A stretch of 38,105 nucleotides of DNA, taken from contig OMXV01000036.1 of NCBI GenBank assembly GCA_900315075.1, positions 1 through 38,105 on the forward strand, in the 5' to 3' direction. This DNA comes from an uncultured Prevotellaceae bacterium (lineage in GTDB: Bacteria; Bacteroidota; Bacteroidia; Bacteroidales; Bacteroidaceae). The notes beneath the pieces were generated by a model. The model did not search any database, was not told where the DNA came from, and saw only the letters and a program-made list of their open reading frames with translations. A program made the translations under genes and the position numbers. This document shows, in pieces, positions 8,152 to 16,311 of this stretch. Positions within the stretch are counted from its first letter, which is position 1, and every line of letters starts with the position of its first letter.

Positions 8152-9369
8152 ATGAAAAAACTAATGATTGTGGCGTTGATGGCAATAGTTGCCACAACTG
8201 CTTTTGCGGGTGACAGTCCCACCCTCAAATCTATCCTCAAAGCCAAGACATACGCCGAGGCTGAGAGCCTTTTGAAAAGTGGCCTGAGCCAGTTGGCAAG
8301 CCCAGCTGAGAAGGCTAAAGCTTACAATAAACTTGTGGACCTCGCTTTGGATACTTTCACAAAGCAGCAGGCTGTAGCTACCAGCAATCAGATGGCTGAG
8401 CAGTATGGACAAGGAAAAGTGGAGCAATACGACACACTTGCCATGTACAATTCTATCGTAAAAGCATTCCAGGCAGCTGAGGAGTGTGAGAAATATGATG
8501 TCATGCCAGATGCAAAAGGTAAAGTAAAGCCAGCTTTCCATGCAAAAAACGTTCAAAGATTAGTTGGACACCGTGCACATCTTATTAATGGTGGTATCTT
8601 CTATCAGGATAAACATGACTATACCAATGCATTCAAATTGTTGTCGATGTATGTTGACAGTCATGACTCTCCACTTTTCAAAGAGGAGGTTGCAAAGACT
8701 CCAGACGAGAATCTCACCAATATGGCTTACTATGCTGCTCTGTTCGCATATCAGAACAAAGACTATGATAATGTGAAGAAGTATGCTAATATCGCAAAGA
8801 CTGATGAGAAACTGGCACAGGATGCTGTCAATATTAAAAACGCTGCCATTCAGGCAACACTACAAACAAGACAGGATTCTATTAATTATGTGAAAGTTTT
8901 GGAACAAGAATATGCTGAGAATCCAGCTGATGAGTTGACATTTGGCATGCTCCTTAACATTTACACAGGTCTTGGTATGGTGAATGAGTTGAACACTGCA
9001 GTAGAAAATAAATTAGCTGCTGATCCCAACAACTACACTGCATGGGCTGTGAAGGGACAGAATGCTATGAACGCTCAAAATTTCGACGAGGCTATCACAT
9101 CTTTCAAAAATGCGCTCAAACAGCAGGAGAATCCCGTAGTGCTCACATTCCTTGCTGCATGTCTGCTCGATAAGGGTGGTGCTGCAGAAGACAGACAGTC
9201 TGGCAAGGCTGGTGGATTAACACAGGCTGCAAAAGATCAAATACGTCCACTCTATGAGGAGGCAAAAGGTTATCTGGAAAGAGCACAAGCTGCTGACCCA
9301 GATCAGACTCAGTCAAGATGGTCTTACCTTCTCGAAACTTGCAACTACAGAATCGAAAGTATGAAGTAG
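8152..9369 (+). CDS. Exported tetratricopeptide-repeat protein (copy 1)
   Basis: The 405-residue protein begins with a clear signal peptide (MKKLMIVALMAIVATTAFAG) and is otherwise helical repeats. TPR-like helices include NPADELTFGMLLNIYTGLGM near 265 and NYTAWAVKGQNAMNAQNFDEAI near 300. The middle region (VEQYDTLAMYN, PDAKGKVKPAFHAKN, GGIFYQDKHDYTNAFKL) matches the next gene segment by segment (KYDTLALFN, PDKKGKINIKYRDKN, AGSFFFRKNDYAKAYEY). The two genes are therefore an old tandem duplication. The product should be periplasmic or attached to the inner face of the outer membrane, acting as a protein-binding scaffold. It follows gyrA by 93 bases with no evident promoter of its own. Confidence 0.88.
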   Translation: MKKLMIVALMAIVATTAFAGDSPTLKSILKAKTYAEAESLLKSGLSQLASPAEKAKAYNKLVDLALDTFTKQQAVATSNQMAEQYGQGKVEQYDTLAMYNSIVKAFQAAEECEKYDVMPDAKGKVKPAFHAKNVQRLVGHRAHLINGGIFYQDKHDYTNAFKLLSMYVDSHDSPLFKEEVAKTPDENLTNMAYYAALFAYQNKDYDNVKKYANIAKTDEKLAQDAVNIKNAAIQATLQTRQDSINYVKVLEQEYAENPADELTFGMLLNIYTGLGMVNELNTAVENKLAADPNNYTAWAVKGQNAMNAQNFDEAITSFKNALKQQENPVVLTFLAACLLDKGGAAEDRQSGKAGGLTQAAKDQIRPLYEEAKGYLERAQAADPDQTQSRWSYLLETCNYRIESMK

Positions 9370-9383
9370 GCCAGCGCCTATTA

Positions 9384-9410
9384 TCCCGGCACTCATATTG
9401 AGTGCCGGGA
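9384..9410 (+). terminator. Perfect 12-bp hairpin between the TPR genes
   Basis: TCCCGGCACTCA at 9384-9395 and its exact complement at 9399-9410 are separated by a 3-base loop. The flanks are A/T-rich (AAATATTTAAGG on the right) but no clean T-run follows on either strand. It may be a terminator, an attenuator or a 3' end stabiliser. Confidence 0.45.
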
Positions 9411-9417
9411 AATATTT

Positions 9418-9545
9418 AAGGTTATTAGGTTTTATGGTTATTAGGTTTTAAGGTTTTAAGGTTATTAGGTTATAAAACCTCAAAAAATCAATTATCACCT
9501 CACAACCTAGCAAAGCGACCTCATAACCTTAATAACCCCACATTC
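9418..9545 (+). repeat. Degenerate GGTTATTAGG repeat array, partly inverted
   Basis: The left half repeats AGGTTATT/AGGTTTT units of 7-9 bp. The right half, from about 9500, carries the complementary theme ACCTCATAACCTTAATAACC, so the two halves form an imperfect inverted repeat. The same ACCTTATAACCT theme recurs at 16263-16303. Confidence 0.65.
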
Positions 9546-9553
9546 AACCTCAA

Positions 9554-10753
9554 ATGAAAAGATTGTTTTTATTTTTCACTCTATTGATGGGCATTTATGT
9601 TGCGGCAGTGGCCCAAAAGAAAGCCATCAATCAAGCACAAACATACATAAAAAGCGGGAAAAACCTTGACAAGGCTGAAAAACTAATGGAAGACTTGTTG
9701 AAGGATTCGCTTCATAGGGAGAACATCAAAATTTGGATTACACTGGCTGAGACATTGAAGAAACAATATGAACAAGGAAACGAAAAACTATATCTCAAGC
9801 AAAAATACGATACATTAGCTCTTTTTAATAATGCACGGAAAATGTTCCTTGTGCATGAAGGACTTGATAGTATAGATGCCAAGCCTGATAAAAAAGGAAA
9901 GATCAATATCAAATACCGTGATAAAAACGCAGAATACCTCAATACGTTCAGACCGAATCTCTACAATGCTGGAAGTTTCTTCTTCAGAAAAAACGATTAT
10001 GCAAAAGCGTATGAGTATTATGATATGTACCTCGATTGTGCACGACAGCCACTCTTCGAGAAGTACAACTATGCCCAAAGAGACACTATGATGCCACAGG
10101 CGGGATTCTGGGCACTCTATGCAGGCTACAGAATGCGCAACGCCGACAAGGTTCTAAAATATAGAGAATATGCAGAGAAAGATTCTGCACGTCTTGATAA
10201 CGTAATACAATATCTTGCCGAAACCTTCATCATGCAAAAAGATACTGTACAGTATGTGGAACAACTGAAAAAAGGTTTCGAGAGAAATCCTGCACACCCA
10301 TTCTTCTTCCCTCATATTATTGACTATTATAACAGCAAGGGGATGGCAGACTCTGCCAACGTCATCATCAATGGAGCGTTGGAGTCTGACAGTATCAACC
10401 AACTATTCCTCTTCGCCAAAAGCACAGCTTTGCTCAATGAAGGAGATTTCGAACAGTGTATTGCCATAACGCAGCGTCTGATGCAACTCAATGATAGTCT
10501 GCCAGAAGCATATTGCAATATGGGATTAGCTTACTATAATAAAGCGCTCAACTTAGAGAAAACACTGCCACGGACACGGAAAAACCGCAAAACGGTAAAT
10601 GCCTATTATGAGCAAAGCCGGCCATATATGGAAAAATATAGAGCAATGGCTCCCGACCAACAGTCGAAATGGGTGCCACCACTATATACTATCTATCTGA
10701 ACCTCAATATGGGAAAAGAATTTGAGGAAATCGACAAACTTATCTCCAAATAA
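9554..10753 (+). CDS. Exported tetratricopeptide-repeat protein (copy 2)
   Basis: The 399-residue protein has a signal peptide (MKRLFLFFTLLMGIYVAAVAQ) and is a paralogue of the preceding TPR protein along most of its length. Repeat-like helices include FQCIAITQRLMQL-type segments near 300 (EGDFEQCIAITQRL) and LPEAYCNMGLAYYNKAL near 316. A basic stretch near 335 (LPRTRKNRKTVNAYYEQ) is not matched in copy 1. The stop is 2 bases before the helicase start, so these two genes are almost certainly cotranscribed. Likely location is the periplasm. The partner is unknown. Alternative start codons were not needed, since the signal peptide begins at the chosen ATG. Confidence 0.88.
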   Translation: MKRLFLFFTLLMGIYVAAVAQKKAINQAQTYIKSGKNLDKAEKLMEDLLKDSLHRENIKIWITLAETLKKQYEQGNEKLYLKQKYDTLALFNNARKMFLVHEGLDSIDAKPDKKGKINIKYRDKNAEYLNTFRPNLYNAGSFFFRKNDYAKAYEYYDMYLDCARQPLFEKYNYAQRDTMMPQAGFWALYAGYRMRNADKVLKYREYAEKDSARLDNVIQYLAETFIMQKDTVQYVEQLKKGFERNPAHPFFFPHIIDYYNSKGMADSANVIINGALESDSINQLFLFAKSTALLNEGDFEQCIAITQRLMQLNDSLPEAYCNMGLAYYNKALNLEKTLPRTRKNRKTVNAYYEQSRPYMEKYRAMAPDQQSKWVPPLYTIYLNLNMGKEFEEIDKLISK

Positions 10754-10755
10754 CA

Positions 10756-12075
10756 ATGGATATACAAAAAATCCTACAAAAACTTAATATTTCAAGTCTG
10801 AACGACATGCAGATTGCCACCGGCGAGGCCATTTCAAAGGCTTGGCAAGATGTTGTGGTGTTGTCGCCTACAGGAAGTGGGAAAACTCTCGCTTACCTGT
10901 TGCCGACACTTGAAAAAATCAATCCTCAATTGCCCAAGGTGCAGATGACGGTCATCGTGCCAGGACGTGAGCTCGCACTACAATCGGCCAACGTGGTTAA
11001 TAACATGGGGTGCGGCATCAGGGCAATGGCACTTTATGGTGGCAGACCAACAATGGATGAGCACCGAAATTTGAGAAAAGTACTGCCACACGTGGTTTTT
11101 GCCACGCCAGGAAGAATGAATGATCATCTCGACAAGGGAAATATACTGCCCGACGACATTATCATATTGGTTATCGATGAGTTTGACAAATGCCTCGCCA
11201 TGGGTTTTCATGATGAGATGAGAAAACTCACCGAGAATCTTATTCATGTAAGACAACGTGTGCTGCTCTCGGCCACAGATGCTGATTCCATCCCTCATTT
11301 TGTCAATCTGCGACATGGCGTCAGGGTGAATTTTCTAAATGAGGAGGAACAGGTGCCTGAACGTGTAAAAGTCTTTACAGTGCAAAGTCCGGAGAAGGAC
11401 AAACTAAGTACACTCAAAAGGCTCTTATGCGAATTGCAGAATCAGAGTAGTATCGTGTTTCTTAATTATAGGGATAGTGTGGAACGGACAGACCTGTTCT
11501 TGCGCAATGAAGGTTTTGTCACCAGTGCCCTACATGGAGGAATGGAACAAAAGCTACGCGAGGATGCCATTTTCAAGTTCAGCAATGGATCGTCCTATAT
11601 CTTAGTGGCTACCGACTTGGCTTCCAGAGGCTTGGATATTCCTGATATCGACAACATCATCCATTATCATCTCCCATTAGGGAGTGATGAATATATCCAT
11701 AGGGTAGGGCGAACTGCCCGGTGGCAGGCAAAAGGACAAACCTTTTTCATCCTTGCGCCAGAAGAGACACTCCCTGACTATATCGAAGCTGATACTGAGG
11801 AACATGTGATTCCAGAACAATTATCCTCACCACCTCATCCACGCATGGCAACTGTCTATATCGGGAAGGGAAAGGCTGATAAAATCAGCAAAGGCGACAT
11901 CGTGGGGTTTCTCTGTAAAAAAGGTGGATTGCAGATGAGCGACATCGGTCGTGTCGATCTCAAAGATAGATATGCTTACGCTGCCGTGGCTTTCGATAAA
12001 TTATCCCAGGTGATAAGGATGACCAAAGGTGAAAAAATCAAGGGAATCAAAACTATTGTGGAACCTGTCAGGTGA
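10756..12075 (+). CDS. DbpA-like DEAD-box family RNA helicase
   Basis: This is an ATP-dependent RNA helicase of 439 residues with the two RecA-like domains in order. Walker A is SPTGSGKT (37-44), motif Ia PGRELA, motif Ib ATPGR (116-120), motif II DEFD (141-144), motif III SAT (172-174), motif V VATDLASRGLDIP and motif VI HRVGRTAR. Motif II reads DEFD rather than DEAD, a conservative change that keeps the first three catalytic positions' acidic pair. The last 75 residues (ATVYIGKGKADKISKGDIVGF...) match the DbpA RNA-binding domain, which in E. coli targets 23S rRNA helix 92. A role in large-subunit assembly is therefore likely. It meets the leftward gene at 12079 tail to tail with 3 bases between. 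Confidence 0.93.
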   Translation: MDIQKILQKLNISSLNDMQIATGEAISKAWQDVVVLSPTGSGKTLAYLLPTLEKINPQLPKVQMTVIVPGRELALQSANVVNNMGCGIRAMALYGGRPTMDEHRNLRKVLPHVVFATPGRMNDHLDKGNILPDDIIILVIDEFDKCLAMGFHDEMRKLTENLIHVRQRVLLSATDADSIPHFVNLRHGVRVNFLNEEEQVPERVKVFTVQSPEKDKLSTLKRLLCELQNQSSIVFLNYRDSVERTDLFLRNEGFVTSALHGGMEQKLREDAIFKFSNGSSYILVATDLASRGLDIPDIDNIIHYHLPLGSDEYIHRVGRTARWQAKGQTFFILAPEETLPDYIEADTEEHVIPEQLSSPPHPRMATVYIGKGKADKISKGDIVGFLCKKGGLQMSDIGRVDLKDRYAYAAVAFDKLSQVIRMTKGEKIKGIKTIVEPVR

Positions 12076-12078
12076 TTT

Positions 12079-13662
12079 TCATTCACATATCATCCACTCC
12101 TTGACAGTACGTGTCTCAGCATTCATGCTGATGCCTATTTTCACAATGCGACGACCATCGGTTTGGTAAGGAATGGCATAGCCTTTTTCATCAATCTGCC
12201 TTAAGGCTGCCTGAGCACTTTCTCCTACTTTCAGTTCAAATACGTAGATAGCATCGGGCATCCATACCACCATATCTACACGTCCACCGGCGCACTTGAT
12301 TTGAGTCTTGGTATAGACATTAAGCATAGAGAAGATAAGATACATCGTGTATTCATAAAAACCTTCTGAATTTGTTACATCTTTTAACTTCAGTTTGAAG
12401 CCTTCCACGTATGGAATACCTGCCAGATACGACTGCATCTCACGCATGGCCTGATGAATGTCTCCATTTTTGAGCGCACGCCAGAATTTCATGGCAAAGC
12501 CCATCTGAACATTTGCGTCGTCAAGTCCTATGTAAGTGGGCAGCAATCCCCTTACATAACCAACACGCACTTCTTGGTTGGGAAGAGCCAATGTGTAAGC
12601 CTCGGTTTCGCGGTCATATCCCTTGATGGTGAGATAACCACTTTGGTATAGCAATGGCAGTGCATTCGTCATCGCCTCTGTAGGCTGGTCGAAAGCAGTT
12701 GAAGGTACCTCCAGATGATCCAGCGACATAATGTCTGTATGGAAATGTTTCAATTGGTGGATGAGGAACGTAGGAGTACCGCTCTCAAACCAGTAGTTAC
12801 TTACCTTGCTCTGCTGAAACGCTTTCATCAAGCTGTAGGGATTGTAGATTTCTACAGGAGCCTCTGAGAAGCGGTATCCGTCATATTGTAGTTTTAGTTT
12901 CTGTCGCATTGCCTCGTATGTCACGCCATATTCTTCGGCCAGCGACTGGATGTCCTCTTGAAGGGTGGTCAGCAGCTCCTGTTCCGTGATACCGCAGATG
13001 GCAGCAAACCTTGCATCCATCGTGATATTTGTCAGGTTGTTGATGGTGGAGAAAATGCTCAGCTGTGAGAATTTCGTAATGCCGGTGATAAAGCAAAATT
13101 TGATTTTAGGTTCCATCATCTTCAGACGCTGGTAGAACTCCTGCATCACCTCGCGCATCTCTATAAGCCGCTCATCCTCATGCAATACATCAAGCAAGGG
13201 GGCATCGTATTCGTCAATAATGACCACCACCTGACGGCCAGTCTGCTCGTATGCTCGCTCTATCAAACCTGCCAATCTCATGCCTGGGGTCTTTTCTTTA
13301 GGATTTGTGCCAAAATCCTCTTCCATTTTATCCAACAGTCTGCTAAGTTCGTCTCTCACACCTTGGGCTGGCATGTGCTTGGCACCACTTAAATCAAAAT
13401 GCAGAACGGGAAATTGCATCCACTCTTGTTCTAAAGTCATTATCTTCAAGCCCTCAAACAATTCTTTTTCGCCACTAAAATAGGAGTGCAGGGTTGATGT
13501 GAGCAGCGATTTACCGAATCTGCGTGGGCGACTTAGAAAAATATATTTGGCATAGTGGGTCATCTGCCATACCAAATCTGTCTTATCCACATACACATAT
13601 CCGCATCGGATCATCTCCGAAAACGTCTGTATGCCAACGGGGTATTTCCTTCCTGTTTCCAT
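12079..13662 (-). CDS. AAA-ATPase-like / PD-(D/E)XK nuclease-like protein
   Basis: The 527-residue protein belongs to the family with an N-terminal AAA-ATPase-like domain and a C-terminal PD-(D/E)XK nuclease-like domain (PF09820 plus PF08011 types). The N-terminus reads YVYVDKTDLVWQM, then the degenerate P-loop SRPRRFGKSLLTSTL near residue 45. Walker B is VVIIDEYDAPLL near 150. The C-terminus has CAGGRVDMVVWMPDAIYVFELK, giving the Asp and the E-x-K of the nuclease core. The family is expanded in many copies in Prevotella, Porphyromonas and Bacteroides and may be mobile or defence related, but no member has a firmly known role that I can cite. It is transcribed against the surrounding genes from its own promoter. 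Confidence 0.88.
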   Translation of the reverse strand: METGRKYPVGIQTFSEMIRCGYVYVDKTDLVWQMTHYAKYIFLSRPRRFGKSLLTSTLHSYFSGEKELFEGLKIMTLEQEWMQFPVLHFDLSGAKHMPAQGVRDELSRLLDKMEEDFGTNPKEKTPGMRLAGLIERAYEQTGRQVVVIIDEYDAPLLDVLHEDERLIEMREVMQEFYQRLKMMEPKIKFCFITGITKFSQLSIFSTINNLTNITMDARFAAICGITEQELLTTLQEDIQSLAEEYGVTYEAMRQKLKLQYDGYRFSEAPVEIYNPYSLMKAFQQSKVSNYWFESGTPTFLIHQLKHFHTDIMSLDHLEVPSTAFDQPTEAMTNALPLLYQSGYLTIKGYDRETEAYTLALPNQEVRVGYVRGLLPTYIGLDDANVQMGFAMKFWRALKNGDIHQAMREMQSYLAGIPYVEGFKLKLKDVTNSEGFYEYTMYLIFSMLNVYTKTQIKCAGGRVDMVVWMPDAIYVFELKVGESAQAALRQIDEKGYAIPYQTDGRRIVKIGISMNAETRTVKEWMICE

Positions 13663-13681
13663 CGTCGTCTCAATTTGCCTA

Positions 13682-13711
13682 CAAAAATAAACAATTATTT
13701 CTAAATAACAA
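13682..13711 (-). promoter_or_regulatory. Promoter of the AAA/PD-(D/E)XK gene
   Basis: Read leftward: TTG (13711-13709), a 19-base spacer, then TATTTTTG (13689-13682). This fits the Bacteroidetes consensus and gives a leader of about 15 bases before the ATG at 13662. Confidence 0.65.
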
Positions 13712-14034
13712 TCGAGATTCTTGTATTTATCTTACTCCCCCCTCTTTTGTTGAGTGTCTCGGCAGTTTCATTACAATCTTCATACATAATAACTGAGTGA
13801 TTACCTATCCTCCGTCCTCCATGTAACCACTCTGCCTTACTCCTTTCCTCCGTAGAATAATCACCATGTCATTTGCCAGTTAACATCTCATAATCCTTAC
13901 ATAAAGAATGTAGAGTAATTTGTGAGGGTGGGAAACTTCAGTTAGAATGATATATAGTATATAGCTGGGCTGTTACGCTCGAAAGGTGTTTTCATAAAAA
14001 TCCAAAACACTATGTGTTTTTAGACCTTGAATAA
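13712..14034. other. Non-coding stretch between divergent genes
   Basis: No ORF with coding character is seen between the promoter of the leftward AAA/nuclease gene and the serC promoter. The sequence is A/T-rich with a C/T-rich patch near 13735-13860. No tRNA, hairpin terminator or recognised riboswitch fold was found by eye. Confidence 0.5.
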
Positions 14035-14065
14035 TTGGTTATTCAATTTAATTTGATTAATTTTG
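14035..14065 (+). promoter_or_regulatory. Promoter of the serC operon
   Basis: TTG at 14035-14037, a 20-base spacer and TAATTTTG at 14058-14065 match the Bacteroidetes consensus. The leader before the serC ATG is about 50 bases. Confidence 0.75.
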
Positions 14066-14120
14066 CATGCGATTTTGTAAACAACGATATTTGTCGTATT
14101 TTTAAACCCAATTTTTAAAC

Positions 14121-15188
14121 ATGAAGAAGTACAATTTCAATGCCGGACCATCGATTCTTCCAAGAGAAGTCATCGAAAAAACAGCCGCGCAAATTTTAGA
14201 CTTCAATGGTAGTGGACTCTCTTTGGCTGAAATTAGCCACAGAGCAAAGGATTTCCAACCAGTAGTCGATGAAGCAGTTGCCCTAATCAAAGAATTGATG
14301 AATATTCCAGAAGGATATTCTGTAATCTTCCTTGGTGGTGGTGCCTCACTCGAATTCTGTATGGTACCCTACAATTTCCTCATCAAAAAGGCTGCTTACC
14401 TCAACACTGGTACATGGGCAAAGAAGGCCATGAAAGAGGCTAAACTCTTTGGAGAAGTGGTAGAGGTGGCATCATCTGCCGACGCTAACTATACTTTCAT
14501 TCCAAAGGGATGGACATGCCCAGATGACGTTGACTATCTGCATATTACCACCAACAATACAATCTATGGTACTGAGATTCGCAAAGACCTTGACGTCAAC
14601 GTGAGACTCATTGCTGATATGTCATCTGATATCTTCAGCCGTCCGGTAGATGTCTCCAAATACGACTGTATCTATGCCGGTGCACAGAAAAATATGGCTA
14701 TGGCTGGTGTGACCGTGATTATCGTCAAAGACGACAAACTTGGAAAAGCTCCACGTCAGATTCCTACCATGCTCGACTATCGCACACATGTCGATAAGGG
14801 CTCTATGTTTAATACTCCTCCTGTGGTGCCCATTTATTGTGCACTCGAAAATCTCAGATGGATCAAGGCTCAGGGTGGTCTCGAGGCTATGGACAAACTC
14901 GCCAAGCAAAGGGCTGAAATCGTCTATTCTGAAATCGACCGCAATAAACTGTTCCGTGGAACAGTGGTTGAGGAAGACCGCTCACTCATGAATATCTGCT
15001 TCGTGATGAACGATGAGTATGCAGAACTCGAGAAGCCATTCTTCGAATTTGCAACTGCCCAGGGTATGGTCGGTATTAAGGGACACCGCTCAGTGGGTGG
15101 ATTCCGTGCAAGCTGCTACAATGCTCAGACTATAGAGGGTGTCAATGCGCTTGTGAAGTGTATGAAGGATTTTGAGGCTCAGCATTAA
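14121..15188 (+). CDS. serC: Phosphoserine aminotransferase
   Basis: SerC moves an amino group from glutamate to 3-phosphohydroxypyruvate in the serine pathway, and in many bacteria also acts in pyridoxal phosphate synthesis. The 355-residue length fits the class V aminotransferase family. Diagnostic segments are [13 protein letters not shown] at 5-17, the substrate/cofactor loop LGGGASLEF at 71-79 and the PLP-lysine K190 in [13 protein letters not shown]. The C-terminal [18 protein letters not shown] is typical of SerC. serA begins 34 bases downstream, so the two consecutive pathway steps are cotranscribed. Confidence 0.97.
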   Translation: MKKYNFNAGPSILPREVIEKTAAQILDFNGSGLSLAEISHRAKDFQPVVDEAVALIKELMNIPEGYSVIFLGGGASLEFCMVPYNFLIKKAAYLNTGTWAKKAMKEAKLFGEVVEVASSADANYTFIPKGWTCPDDVDYLHITTNNTIYGTEIRKDLDVNVRLIADMSSDIFSRPVDVSKYDCIYAGAQKNMAMAGVTVIIVKDDKLGKAPRQIPTMLDYRTHVDKGSMFNTPPVVPIYCALENLRWIKAQGGLEAMDKLAKQRAEIVYSEIDRNKLFRGTVVEEDRSLMNICFVMNDEYAELEKPFFEFATAQGMVGIKGHRSVGGFRASCYNAQTIEGVNALVKCMKDFEAQH

Positions 15189-15222
15189 TTTTCCATTTTT
15201 CAACTATTCAAACGACAAAACA

Positions 15223-16140
15223 ATGAAAATACTTGTTGCAACAGAGAAACCATTTGCTGCCGTGGCTGTGGAGGGAATCAAAAAGGAAGTGGAAGCAGCT
15301 GGACACCAATTGGTAATGCTTGAAAAATATACTGATAAGGCACAACTTCTTGAGGCTGTTGCTGATGCCGATGCAATGATTGTACGCTCAGACAAGATTA
15401 CACCCGATGTGCTCGATGCTGCTAAAAATCTGAAAATCGTAGTACGTGCTGGTGCTGGATACGATTCTATCGATACAGCGTATGCCAAAGAGAAAGGCAT
15501 CGTCGTGGAGAATACTCCAGGACAAAATGCTAATGCAGTGGCTGAACTTGTCTTTGGCCTGCTCGTTTTTGCCGTTCGTAATTTCTACAATGGTAAGGCT
15601 GGTACAGAACTCATGGGTAAACGTCTCGGTCTGCTCGCATTTGGAAATGTGGGACGTAATGTGGCTCGCATTGCCAAAGGTTTCGGAATGGATATATATG
15701 CTTACGATGCCTATTGCCCAGCTGAGGTAATAGAGAAAGATGGTGTGCATGCAGTGGCAAGTCAAGATGAATTATTCCAGACATGCGATATCGTCTCGCT
15801 GCATATTCCTGCAACACCAGAGACCAAGCAGAGCATCAATTATCAGGTGGTAAATCAACTCCGAAAAGGAGGTATTCTGGTCAATACCGCACGTAAGGAG
15901 GTTATCGACGAGCAAGAGCTTATCAAGTTGATGGCCGAGCGTGAAGACCTGAAATTCGTCACCGATATCAAGCCTGATGCCGATGAGGAGTTCGCCAAAT
16001 TCGAAGGACGCTATTTCAGCACTCCTAAGAAGATGGGAGCTCAGACGGCCGAGGCAAATATCAATGCAGGTATCGCCGCAGCAAAGCAAATTAATGCTTA
16101 CTTCGCCGAAGGATGCACTCGCTTCCAGGTGAATAAATAA
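15223..16140 (+). CDS. serA: D-3-phosphoglycerate dehydrogenase, short form
   Basis: SerA oxidises 3-phosphoglycerate to 3-phosphohydroxypyruvate with NAD+. The product is 305 residues and has no ACT regulatory domain, so it should lack the serine feedback of the long E. coli enzyme. The nucleotide-binding loop is AFGNVGRNVA at 139-148, with Ala in place of the first Gly of GxGxxG. The catalytic Arg is R224 in NTARKEVID. The position of the usual catalytic His reads STPKKMGAQTAEA, that is Lys at 269/270. This is the pattern described for the Lys-type (type II-K) enzymes such as that of Entamoeba. The ATG at 15223 is chosen over an upstream in-frame codon inside serC. A strong terminator follows. 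Confidence 0.95.
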   Translation: MKILVATEKPFAAVAVEGIKKEVEAAGHQLVMLEKYTDKAQLLEAVADADAMIVRSDKITPDVLDAAKNLKIVVRAGAGYDSIDTAYAKEKGIVVENTPGQNANAVAELVFGLLVFAVRNFYNGKAGTELMGKRLGLLAFGNVGRNVARIAKGFGMDIYAYDAYCPAEVIEKDGVHAVASQDELFQTCDIVSLHIPATPETKQSINYQVVNQLRKGGILVNTARKEVIDEQELIKLMAEREDLKFVTDIKPDADEEFAKFEGRYFSTPKKMGAQTAEANINAGIAAAKQINAYFAEGCTRFQVNK

Positions 16141-16147
16141 TTATGTA

Positions 16148-16191
16148 GATAAAGGTAGAGACGTCATGCCTATGGCGTCTCTACCTTTATC
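16148..16191 (+). terminator. Strong rho-independent terminator after serA
   Basis: GATAAAGGTAGAGACG (16148-16163) pairs perfectly with CGTCTCTACCTTTATC (16176-16191) around a 12-base loop. ATAGTATTTTTTTC follows. It ends the serC-serA transcript, so the next gene needs its own promoter or read-through. Confidence 0.9.
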
Positions 16192-16210
16192 ATAGTATTT
16201 TTTTCATTCA

Positions 16211-16303
16211 TTATTACGACATGCCGTTATTATGCTATTTTGTTAAATCGTTATTACGACATTTCGTTACAACCTTATAACCTTACAACCTCATAACCTC
16301 AAA
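16211..16303 (+). repeat. 12-bp direct repeat and ACCTTATAACC repeat before the DUF1015 gene
   Basis: TTATTACGACAT occurs at 16211-16222 and again at 16251-16262. It is followed by an 8-bp tandem theme (CAACCTTAT, AACCTTAC, AACCTCAT, AACCTC) up to 16303, nine bases before the ATG. The second theme is shared with 9497-9545. Confidence 0.6.
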
Positions 16304-16311
16304 TTAACATT

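Noticed and set aside
7551-8246. Leftward 231-codon Ser-rich frame opposite the gyrA end
   Set aside because: It is the antisense of the acidic tail (GAT/GAA repeats read as Ser/Ile), has no start context and overlaps gyrA entirely.
9384-9410. The 12-bp hairpin as a definite terminator
   Set aside because: No T-run follows on either strand, so it is listed only with low confidence.
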